A DNA stretch of 8,442 bases, taken from Deferribacteraceae bacterium. Lineage in GTDB: Bacteria > Chrysiogenota > Deferribacteres > Deferribacterales > JAISNW01. A program made the translations under genes and the position numbers. Position 1 is the stretch's first letter, and each line of letters begins with the position of its first letter. The notes under the pieces are model-generated. The model saw only the letters and a program-made list of their open reading frames with translations, made no database searches and was not told the origin of the DNA. Shown here piece after piece: positions 1 through 5,973 of this stretch. The stretch covers positions 1-8,442 of the forward strand of contig JAITWF010000018.1 in NCBI GenBank assembly GCA_031285415.1, read 5' to 3'.

Positions 1-1
1 G

Positions 2-1042
2 GCATTTTCTGATATCTTTCTATTAATTTTGGAGATAGCTGTTATTGTTAACCTATTCAGCAAAGAATCCGCTATAAAAGCTTTATGCTTAGTATATACA
101 TCAGATAATCTTCTTTTATTAGGATTAAATAATGGAATAATTCCGATGTCGTTCACACTATTTAAGGTGTATATGGTTGTGGCGTCACTCTGTTGGCTCT
201 ACCTCTACTTTAAGCTACCAGCAAAGAGCTGGCCTCAATACGTCCGCAAAGCAGACCAGATCGTACGTCCACGCATGCTCTCCATCGCACTCTACCTTCT
301 GATAGCGTTAGGCGGCGTTATCACACTGTTTGGCAGTCATATCGCCGAACAGATCTTGAAACAGCGTTCAATATTGGCCATAGCATATGCAATCACATTC
401 ATAGCAGTATATATATTATGGAAGCGAATCGGCATAGATCCGTTCAAAATCGGCTCAATATTAGCATCTATAGGGACTCTTGGCTTTATGGGGATGGTGC
501 TATCGATATATATCCCCTCTCTAGCAACTATATCAATTATCTTTATCGGCGTAGGTACTGCAACCTTTGCAATCAACGTCACCTACGGTGGTATAGTGCT
601 GATGAGACGCTATCCATCAAGGTTTACCGTGCCGATCATGGTTATTATCGCATTTACTCTTGTACTTATACACGCCCTGCTTTTAAATGCTCTACAGGAT
701 AACCTACCATTTCTATACGCAATATACCTGTTCTTCTCTATTGTGTTGACGATACTCTACCTTATGCTCTATCCATACCTTAGCTATACAATGCACGAAA
801 AAACACGTACAGAGCCTATCATACCTAGTGAAAAGACAGAAAGTCTTAATGAACATTCCTTTGATAAACTCTCTGGGCAGGAGCTACGCCTTGCAGAGCT
901 TATCATGCAGGGGTATACAAACTCCGAGATGGCAGAGGTGCTGAATATTACAGAGAATACCGTCAAGGGGTATCGAAAAACATTATACTCTAAGTTGCAA
1001 ATACATTCACGGAAGGAGCTATTTGCGCTAGCAGAGAGATAG
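2..1042 (+). CDS. Membrane-anchored LuxR-type transcriptional regulator, 5' end cut by window
   Basis: The reading frame is open to the left edge, so the gene is partial; the TTG at 29 lies inside it and is probably not the start. Counting from that TTG, the visible part has about seven to eight hydrophobic membrane segments (around residues 1-10, 45-62, 83-104, 112-131, 140-163, 165-192, 201-222, 226-252). A charged linker follows (253-277), then a LuxR/GerE helix-turn-helix at about 279-337. The HTH shows family hallmarks: LSGQELRLAELIMQGYTNSE, then NITENTVKGYRKTLYSKL with the recognition helix near 309-321. The architecture suggests a one-component regulator that senses something in or across the inner membrane and binds DNA on the cytoplasmic side. 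No receiver, kinase or PAS domain is visible. Membrane-LuxR fusions with MFS-like N-termini are known, but I cannot confirm that fold from a partial gene. Its target and ligand are unknown. The carboxylase operon downstream is a candidate target only by proximity. Confidence 0.85.
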   Translation, partial: AFSDIFLLILEIAVIVNLFSKESAIKALCLVYTSDNLLLLGLNNGIIPMSFTLFKVYMVVASLCWLYLYFKLPAKSWPQYVRKADQIVRPRMLSIALYLLIALGGVITLFGSHIAEQILKQRSILAIAYAITFIAVYILWKRIGIDPFKIGSILASIGTLGFMGMVLSIYIPSLATISIIFIGVGTATFAINVTYGGIVLMRRYPSRFTVPIMVIIAFTLVLIHALLLNALQDNLPFLYAIYLFFSIVLTILYLMLYPYLSYTMHEKTRTEPIIPSEKTESLNEHSFDKLSGQELRLAELIMQGYTNSEMAEVLNITENTVKGYRKTLYSKLQIHSRKELFALAER

Positions 1043-1044
1043 CT

Positions 1045-1089
1045 GGAAGGGGCAACTACGTTTCCCCTTTCCACCTTCCCCTTCCTTTT
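1045..1089 (+). terminator. Possible terminator hairpin after the LuxR-type gene
   Basis: Three bases after the stop codon, GGAAGGGG (1045-1052) can pair with CCCCTTCC (1078-1085), followed by TTTT (1086-1089). A nearer copy of the 3' arm, CCCCTTTCC (1064-1072), can pair with the same 5' arm if one T is bulged. The T tract is short and the longer loop is 25 bases, so this is only a moderate intrinsic terminator candidate. Confidence 0.35.
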
Positions 1090-1100
1090 GTGATTCGCTA

Positions 1101-1122
1101 CGTCGGCGCATGTCCGCCTACG
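1101..1122. repeat. Small inverted repeat in intergenic region
   Basis: CGTCGGCG (1101-1108) faces CGCCTACG (1115-1122) across the 6-base loop CATGTC, with seven of eight positions pairing. It lies between the possible terminator and repeat A. It may be a degenerate part of the same repeat cluster or chance; no function can be assigned. Confidence 0.3.
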
Positions 1123-1139
1123 CTCAAACTAATAATTCA

Positions 1140-1181
1140 CCTCCCCCTTTGGGGGAGGGCGCCCGAAGGGCGGGAGAGGGG
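1140..1181. repeat. GC-rich double-hairpin palindromic repeat (repeat A)
   Basis: Two adjacent hairpins are visible. The first is CCTCCCCC (1140-1147), loop TTT, GGGGGAGG (1151-1158), a perfect 8-bp stem. The second is CGCCC (1160-1164), loop GAA, GGGCG (1168-1172). The trailing GGGAGAGGGG can compete for pairing with the first C-rich arm. The layout (C-rich/G-rich hairpin, short GCCC-GGGC hairpin, G-rich tail) matches the right half of the 105-bp element at 4895-4999. An 8-bp direct repeat ATTCACCT flanks it (1135-1142 and 1182-1189). The likely identity is a dispersed intergenic palindromic or miniature mobile repeat. It could also affect transcript folding between the regulator and the carboxylase operon. 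Confidence 0.7.
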
Positions 1182-1210
1182 ATTCACCTATCTCGTTAAC
1201 ATTCTTTACA

Positions 1211-1238
1211 TTGACTTTTTTTAGAAAACATGCAAAAT
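1211..1238 (+). promoter_or_regulatory. Candidate sigma70-type promoter of the carboxylase operon
   Basis: TTGACT (1211-1216, five of six to consensus) is followed after 16 bases by CAAAAT (1233-1238, four of six). Transcription would start near 1245 and leave a leader of about 27 bases before the ATG at 1272. A second -10-like hexamer, TAAAAT (1254-1259), has no good -35 partner. The position just after repeat A suits expression independent of the LuxR-type gene. Confidence 0.4.
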
Positions 1239-1271
1239 TACCCCAATCGACCTTAAAATTTGGGGGGCAGG

Positions 1272-2816
1272 ATGGAAGCGCAGATAAAAAAATTACATGA
1301 ATTGAATGAAAAGGCAGAGCTGGGCGGAGGAGTTGCACGTTTAGAGAAGCAACACCTTGCAGGCAAGCTCACAGCTAGGGAACGGATCGAGAAACTTTTA
1401 GATACTGCCACCTTCGTAGAGATCGACAAATATGTTGTCCATCGTGAAAATGGCTTTGGTATGGACAAAAACAAGATCCTCGGCGACGGCGTAGTGACAG
1501 GCTATGGCCAGATCAACGGACGCACAGCATTTGTATTTGCGCAAGATTTTACCGTTTTCGGTGGCGCACTTGCAGAGATGTTTGCACAGAAGATCTGCAA
1601 AGTGATGGATATGGCGGCTCGTGTGGGCGCACCAGTGATCGGGTTGAACGACTCTGGCGGCGCACGTATTCAGGAGGGCGTTAAATCGCTTGCAGGCTAC
1701 GCCGATATCTTCCTACGCAACTCGCTATGCAGTGGGCTTATCCCACAGATATCCGCAATAATGGGACCATGCGCAGGTGGCGCAGTGTACTCCCCTGCAC
1801 TCACAGACTTTGTATTTATGGTAAAAGACACTAGCTATATGTTCATCACTGGGCCAGAGGTTGTTAAAACCGTTACCCACGAAGATGTTACCAAAGAGGA
1901 GCTTGGCGGCGCAATGGCGCACAACGCTAAATCTGGTGCGGCACACTTCGCAACTGAGAACGATCTAGACTGTATCGTAAGCATTAAAGAGCTTCTATCG
2001 TACCTCCCACAGAATAATATGGAGGAGCCGCCATTTGTAGCAACAACAGATGACGCAAACAGGGTGGAGGATGGTTTCGAGAAGATCGTCCCTGTAAACC
2101 CAAACACACCTTACGATATGAAAGATATAATCAAACTACTCGTAGATGACGCTATCTTCTTTGAGGTGCAGGAACATCACGCTAAAAATATCATCATAGG
2201 CTTCTGCCGATTAAATGGCAAAACGATCGGTATCGTTGCCAATCAGCCAGCGATCCTTGCAGGCGCACTCGATATCGACGCCTCCGTCAAGGCTGCACGC
2301 TTTGTACGCTTCTGCGACTGCTTCAATATACCGATACTCACCCTTGTGGACGTTCCAGGATTTCTACCAGGCGTATCACAGGAGCATGATGGAATTATTC
2401 GCCACGGTGCGAAGCTTCTATATGCATACTGCGAGGCGACCGTTCCGAAGGTTACACTGATCACAAGAAAGGCGTACGGCGGCGCATACGACGTTATGAG
2501 TTCCAAACATCTTCGTGGCGACCTCAACTATGCATATCCGATCGCCGAGATCGCCGTTATGGGGCCAGATGGTGCCGTTAACATTCTGAACCGCAAAGAG
2601 CTTTCAGAGGCAGCAGATCCAGTGGAGGCGAAAGCGAAGCTTGTGAACGAGTATCGTGAAAACTTTGCAAACCCTTACAGAGCGGCAGAGCTTGGGTATA
2701 TAGACGAGGTGATAGAGCCTAGCCTGACACGCCCAAAACTGATACGTGCTTTCGAGCTGATGGCAAACAAGCGTATGAGCAATCCGCCTAAAAAACATAG
2801 CAATCTGCCGTTATAA
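1272..2816 (+). CDS. pccB: Acyl-CoA carboxylase carboxyltransferase (beta) subunit, probably propionyl-CoA carboxylase
   Basis: This cytoplasmic subunit moves the carboxyl group from carboxybiotin to an acyl-CoA. At 514 residues it has the full length usual for PccB/MmdA-type carboxyltransferases. Both crotonase-like halves are present: the N-terminal half has LNDSGGARIQEG (125-136) and the oxyanion-hole stretch MGPCAGGAVYSP (164-175); the C-terminal half has DVPGFLPGVSQEHDGI (360-375) and RKAYGGAYDVMSSKH (399-413). The Asp in GGAYD (residue 407) matches the residue that favours propionyl-CoA in characterised enzymes, where acetyl-CoA-using relatives carry a hydrophobic residue. I chose the ATG at 1272 because G-rich sequence (1262-1271) lies just upstream; a TTG at 1260 would add four residues and use up that site. 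The biotin carboxylase begins 10 bases after the stop. A sodium-pump methylmalonyl-CoA decarboxylase alpha subunit is homologous, but the adjacent ATP-dependent biotin carboxylase argues for a carboxylase. Confidence 0.93.
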   Translation: MEAQIKKLHELNEKAELGGGVARLEKQHLAGKLTARERIEKLLDTATFVEIDKYVVHRENGFGMDKNKILGDGVVTGYGQINGRTAFVFAQDFTVFGGALAEMFAQKICKVMDMAARVGAPVIGLNDSGGARIQEGVKSLAGYADIFLRNSLCSGLIPQISAIMGPCAGGAVYSPALTDFVFMVKDTSYMFITGPEVVKTVTHEDVTKEELGGAMAHNAKSGAAHFATENDLDCIVSIKELLSYLPQNNMEEPPFVATTDDANRVEDGFEKIVPVNPNTPYDMKDIIKLLVDDAIFFEVQEHHAKNIIIGFCRLNGKTIGIVANQPAILAGALDIDASVKAARFVRFCDCFNIPILTLVDVPGFLPGVSQEHDGIIRHGAKLLYAYCEATVPKVTLITRKAYGGAYDVMSSKHLRGDLNYAYPIAEIAVMGPDGAVNILNRKELSEAADPVEAKAKLVNEYRENFANPYRAAELGYIDEVIEPSLTRPKLIRAFELMANKRMSNPPKKHSNLPL

Positions 2817-2826
2817 GAGGACGATT

Positions 2827-4353
2827 ATGAACAAACCAAAGAATATAAAAAAGGTACTTATAGCAAACCGTGGCGAGATTGCAGTGCGTATCATGCGTAC
2901 ATGCCGAGTGATGGAGATCCCATCGGTTGCCATATACACACATGTCGACAGGAAAGCTCCACACGTGCGCTATGCCGACGAGGCGTACTGCATATCAGAG
3001 TCTATGGAGGATACATCGTACCTCAAAGCCGACAAGATCATTGAGATCGCTAAGAAGCTAGGTGCGGCGATCCACCCTGGATACGGCTTCTTCTCTGAAA
3101 ATCCAGCGTTCGTTGAGCGTTGCGAGAAGGAGGGGATCATCTTTATAGGCCCATCCGCACACCTCATCCGCAATATGGGTAGCAAGACCGAGGCTCGTAA
3201 AACTATGATAGCGGCTGGGCTTCCAGTCGTTCCTGGCACAAAAGATGTACTCAAAGATATCGAAGAGGTCAAGGCGGCGGCGAAGGCTGTGGGATATCCT
3301 ATCATGCTAAAAGCTGCTGCTGGCGGCGGTGGAAAGGGTATGCGCCTTGTCGAGACAGAGGAGGAGCTGCCATCTGCATGGAGAACCTCTACAAGTGAGG
3401 CTAAAAATGCCTTCGGCGACGACTCGGTCTACGTTGAGAAGTATATCGTAAACCCTCACCATATAGAGCTGCAAGTTTTAGGCGACAAACACGGCAACGT
3501 GATCCACCTTCACGAGAGGGAGTGCTCTATTCAGCGCAGACACCAGAAGGTTATCGAGGAGTCTCCATCGCCATTTCTAAACGATGAGACACGCCAGAAG
3601 ATGTTTAAGGTGGGCGTAGAGGCTTGCAAAAAGATCGGCTACTACTCCGCTGGTACGCTCGAGTTTATCGTGGATAAAGATCAGAACTTCTACTTCCTTG
3701 AGATGAATACTCGTTTGCAGGTAGAACACCCTGTTACCGAATATTGCACAGGCGCAGACCTTGTGCGAGATATGATTATGATAGCAGATGGTGCCGTTCT
3801 TCCCTTTAAACAGGAGGATATCGAGCATAGAGGTGCTGCTATCGAGTGCCGTATCTATGCAGAGGATCCAGAGAACAACTTTATGCCAAGCCCAGGGCTT
3901 ATAACAGTCCACGACGTACCAGAGGGGCGAAATGTGAGGGTCGACTCTGGCGCACTGACTGGCTATGAGGTGCCGCTATTCTACGATCCGATGATCTCAA
4001 AGGTCTGCTCTTGGGGTCGCTCAAGAGAGCATGCTATCGCCAATATGGTCAGAGCGCTCAGAGAGTACAAGATAATGGGGATAAAAACATCTATCCTATT
4101 TCATCTGCACGTGTTGAAAAATAAAACGTTCCTATCGGGCAACTACGATACCACCTTTATCGATACAAAATTTGATAAAGAGGATCTGAAACGCAAGCAG
4201 GATTCAGACCCAACCGTTGCGATCATCGCCGCTGCCGTTTCGCAGTATATGAAGGAGCGTGAGGCTGCCGCAAACGCCACAACAATACCATCTGTGGGCG
4301 AATCGGCATGGAAAAATTATGGCAAACTGCAAAAGATTGCCAATAGGTTTTAG
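2827..4353 (+). CDS. accC: Biotin carboxylase subunit of acyl-CoA carboxylase
   Basis: This subunit carboxylates biotin on the carrier protein using ATP and bicarbonate, in the cytoplasm. All three parts of the fold are visible: an N-terminal domain opening with KKVLIANRGEIAVRIMR (8-24) and HPGYGFFSENPAF (83-95); an ATP-grasp domain with Lys120, Lys162 and the glycine-rich loop AAGGGGKGMR (164-173); and the catalytic region RRHQKVIEE (237-245) plus LEMNTRLQVEHPVTE (291-305), containing Glu292, Asn294, Arg296 and Glu300. ECRIYAEDP (340-348) provides the conserved Arg342. These line up with the E. coli AccC active site at a small constant offset. At 508 residues it is about 60 longer than E. 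coli AccC (449). The extra C-terminal tail (about 450-508) has no carrier-domain motif, so biotin sits on the separate downstream protein. AAGAGG (2815-2820) is the ribosome site and overlaps the pccB stop, consistent with tight co-translation. It could be named pccA, but it lacks the carrier domain. Confidence 0.93.
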   Translation: MNKPKNIKKVLIANRGEIAVRIMRTCRVMEIPSVAIYTHVDRKAPHVRYADEAYCISESMEDTSYLKADKIIEIAKKLGAAIHPGYGFFSENPAFVERCEKEGIIFIGPSAHLIRNMGSKTEARKTMIAAGLPVVPGTKDVLKDIEEVKAAAKAVGYPIMLKAAAGGGGKGMRLVETEEELPSAWRTSTSEAKNAFGDDSVYVEKYIVNPHHIELQVLGDKHGNVIHLHERECSIQRRHQKVIEESPSPFLNDETRQKMFKVGVEACKKIGYYSAGTLEFIVDKDQNFYFLEMNTRLQVEHPVTEYCTGADLVRDMIMIADGAVLPFKQEDIEHRGAAIECRIYAEDPENNFMPSPGLITVHDVPEGRNVRVDSGALTGYEVPLFYDPMISKVCSWGRSREHAIANMVRALREYKIMGIKTSILFHLHVLKNKTFLSGNYDTTFIDTKFDKEDLKRKQDSDPTVAIIAAAVSQYMKEREAAANATTIPSVGESAWKNYGKLQKIANRF

Positions 4354-4367
4354 GGGGTAATGTAATT

Positions 4368-4889
4368 ATGGCTAAAACATTGGCAAAATACTTCGCACAG
4401 GTAGAGGGCGGAGAGGAGTATATACCAGTAGATATACTGTCGGCAGAGGGGACTCTATTCAAAATCTCCGTCGATGGCAAAGAGTACGTGGTGGACTACT
4501 CTGATTCAGCACAGCGCATGCACTCGCTCATTATCGATAATGTATCGTACGGTATCGAGATAACGAATAAAGCTAACAAGTTCGAAATCAGCCGTGCCTT
4601 TGATATCTTTAAAGTTGAGATCATGGACGAGATGAAGAAGTATATCAAAGAGCGTGTAACCAAAGGGCTACAGGGCAGACAGGTTATCGATACACAGATG
4701 CCAGGGCTTATATTAAAGGTTATGGTAGAGAAGGGACAAGAGGTTAAGGCAGGCGATCCGCTGATCGTGCTTGTCGCCATGAAGATGGAGAACGAGATTA
4801 AGGCTCCAAAAGATGGCGTGGTGCAAGAGATCTTCGTCAGCGAAGGGAATACCGTCTCGACTGGAGATAAGTTAATAATAATCGACTAA
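4368..4889 (+). CDS. Biotin carboxyl carrier subunit with an N-terminal BT-like domain
   Basis: This 173-residue protein carries the covalently bound biotin that shuttles carboxyl between the two catalytic subunits. The C-terminal biotinyl domain (about 105-173) has MPGLILKVMVEKGQEVKAGD (111-130) and the biotinylation motif AMKMENE, with Lys139 as the modified residue. The N-terminal part (about 25-95: FKISVDGKEYVVDY, then SLIIDNVSYGIEI) looks like the small beta-rich BT domain that, in propionyl-CoA carboxylase alpha chains, docks onto the carboxyltransferase. That assignment is by resemblance and is less sure than the biotinyl domain. Lys/Arg-rich residues 88-105 join the two. It lies 14 bases after the biotin carboxylase stop, with AGGGGG (4352-4357) as ribosome site, and is the last gene of the operon. 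It is unlike the Ala/Pro-rich AccB of fatty-acid synthesis. Confidence 0.9.
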   Translation: MAKTLAKYFAQVEGGEEYIPVDILSAEGTLFKISVDGKEYVVDYSDSAQRMHSLIIDNVSYGIEITNKANKFEISRAFDIFKVEIMDEMKKYIKERVTKGLQGRQVIDTQMPGLILKVMVEKGQEVKAGDPLIVLVAMKMENEIKAPKDGVVQEIFVSEGNTVSTGDKLIIID

Positions 4890-4894
4890 AATAT

Positions 4895-4999
4895 ACCACC
4901 CCGTCAGCTTTCAGCTGCCACCCCTCCAAAGAGGGGAACTGGCGGCAATGCGGTCTCAAAGTTCCCCTCCTTGGAGGGGTGCCCATCGGGCGGGGTGGT
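4895..4999. repeat. 105-bp nested palindromic element (repeat B), MITE-like
   Basis: The ends form a perfect 9-bp inverted repeat, ACCACCCCG (4895-4903) and CGGGGTGGT (4991-4999). Inside is a 21-bp inverted repeat (4919-4939 against 4961-4981) with one mismatch, separated by a 21-base spacer. Each 21-bp arm is itself a small hairpin, for example CCCCTCC-TT-GGAGGGG at 4964-4979. A further hairpin GCCC-ATC-GGGC spans 4981-4991. Near the left end TCAGCT is repeated (4904-4909 and 4911-4916). It contains no ORF. The right half has the same organisation as repeat A at 1140-1181. It begins 5 bases after the carrier-subunit stop, so it could also act as a transcription end or mRNA-stabilising structure for the carboxylase operon. 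There is no strong T tract. Confidence 0.75.
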
Positions 5000-5018
5000 C
5001 TATTAAAAAGATGAAAGC

Positions 5019-5047
5019 TTGACCCCAAATACAATATTGTATACAGT
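5019..5047 (+). promoter_or_regulatory. Candidate promoter of the ABC ATPase gene with palindromic operator in the spacer
   Basis: TTGACC (5019-5024, five of six) and TACAGT (5042-5047, four of six) are separated by exactly 17 bases. A perfect 14-bp palindrome, ATACAATATTGTAT (5029-5042), fills most of the spacer and touches the -10, where a dimeric repressor would block polymerase. Predicted transcription start is about 5053-5056, at the ATG itself. An alternative -10, TATACA (5040-5045), has a 15-base spacer and gives nearly the same start. Confidence 0.5.
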
Positions 5048-5052
5048 ACTAC

Positions 5053-5973
5053 ATGTTATCACTTTCCAACCTAACCGTTAAGATATCAGCCGCAGAGGAT
5101 TTCTACGTAGCTAGAGAGCTATCGCTCTCTATTGGTGCCAACGAGGTCGTGGGTATATTAGGCGAATCTGGCTCTGGCAAGAGTCTGCTTGCTAAATCGA
5201 TCTGCGGACTGACGACACCACCCATACGCACAATCGGCGGCTCTATAACGCTCGACGGCAGAACGCTTACCACCGAAAACGATTTCAAAGAGGTACGTGG
5301 CAAGGGGATATCGATGATCTTTCAACACCCCACCTCTGCCCTAAACCCTGTGATGACAATAGGTGAGCAGCTTATCGAAACTATTCTATACCACAAGATA
5401 GCCGCCGATAAAGCTACCGCCAAAGAGCTTGCGATAGATCTTCTGACAGATACAGGGATAGAACACCCAACTGATCGTATGAACGCATACCCACACCAAC
5501 TTTCAGGGGGGATGAATCAGCGTGTAATGATCGCCCTCGCACTTGCCACCAAGCCGAAAGTTCTGATAGCAGATGAGCCTACGACCGCATTAGATGTGAT
5601 TATACAGGCGCAGATCATTGAACTATTAGCTAAACTTAGCAGAGAGAAAGGCTTTTCGACGATCTTTATCACCCACGACCTTGCGCTCGCCGAAAAGATT
5701 AGCGATAGGATACTTGTTATGTACGCTGGCGAGATTATAGAGGAGCTATCAAAGGGTGCGCCTGCCCACCATCCGTGCACTACAGCACTCAAAAACTGCC
5801 TGCCAAACTTTGAAAATAGAGGCGCAACGCTACCCACAATCACAGGTATTATTCCGCAGAATACAAGCAAGTACGACAACTGTTGTATATTTCATGAGCG
5901 TTGCCAAGTTGCGCAGGATAGATGTCAAATAGAGAAACCAACGCTAAAAGATGGAGTTAAATGTTTTTATTAG
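5053..5973 (+). CDS. Oligopeptide/dipeptide-type ABC transporter ATP-binding protein (OppD/DppD family)
   Basis: This is a cytoplasmic ATPase that would power import of peptides or a similar small solute. In 306 residues, near the usual length for OppD/DppD/NikD-type subunits, it has all nucleotide-binding motifs: Walker A GESGSGKS (37-44), Q-loop at Gln91 (FQHPTSALNP), signature LSGGMNQ (150-156), Walker B LIADEP with Glu175, D-loop ALD and switch His208 (ITHDL). The C-terminal family extension is present (HHPCTTALKNCLP, 239-251), ending in a cysteine-rich tail with Cys277, Cys278, Cys284, Cys291 and Cys304. In OppD relatives such cysteines can hold an iron-sulfur cluster. No permease, binding protein or second ATPase lies next to it, so partners must be encoded elsewhere or lost. 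The ATG at 5053 suits the family N-terminus but has no Shine-Dalgarno sequence. The 3' end overlaps the convergent MFS gene by 17 bases. The substrate is not predictable. Confidence 0.9.
   Translation: MLSLSNLTVKISAAEDFYVARELSLSIGANEVVGILGESGSGKSLLAKSICGLTTPPIRTIGGSITLDGRTLTTENDFKEVRGKGISMIFQHPTSALNPVMTIGEQLIETILYHKIAADKATAKELAIDLLTDTGIEHPTDRMNAYPHQLSGGMNQRVMIALALATKPKVLIADEPTTALDVIIQAQIIELLAKLSREKGFSTIFITHDLALAEKISDRILVMYAGEIIEELSKGAPAHHPCTTALKNCLPNFENRGATLPTITGIIPQNTSKYDNCCIFHERCQVAQDRCQIEKPTLKDGVKCFY

Noticed and set aside
29..31. TTG as the true start of the LuxR-type gene
   Set aside because: The frame is open back to the window edge with hydrophobic codons continuing upstream, and there is no ribosome site, so the gene is simply cut by the window.
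1129..1338. Minus-strand ORF encoding a Pro-rich peptide (PLPPFGRPPPKGE)
   Set aside because: It is the translation of repeat A plus antisense of the pccB start; such Pro/Gly-rich peptides are typical artefacts of GC-rich palindromic repeats.
1272..4889. Sodium-pumping methylmalonyl-CoA decarboxylase operon
   Set aside because: The carboxyltransferase is homologous, but the operon encodes an ATP-grasp biotin carboxylase and no membrane decarboxylase subunit.
4895..4999. CRISPR array or simple intrinsic terminator
   Set aside because: There are no regularly spaced direct repeats with unique spacers, and the structure is far larger than a terminator hairpin and lacks a T tract. It is best described as a palindromic repeat element.
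5103..5303. Minus-strand and alternative-frame ORFs inside the large genes (for example 5103-5303, 2970-3305, 7237-7575)
   Set aside because: They lie wholly within strongly supported coding regions and show no domain motifs.
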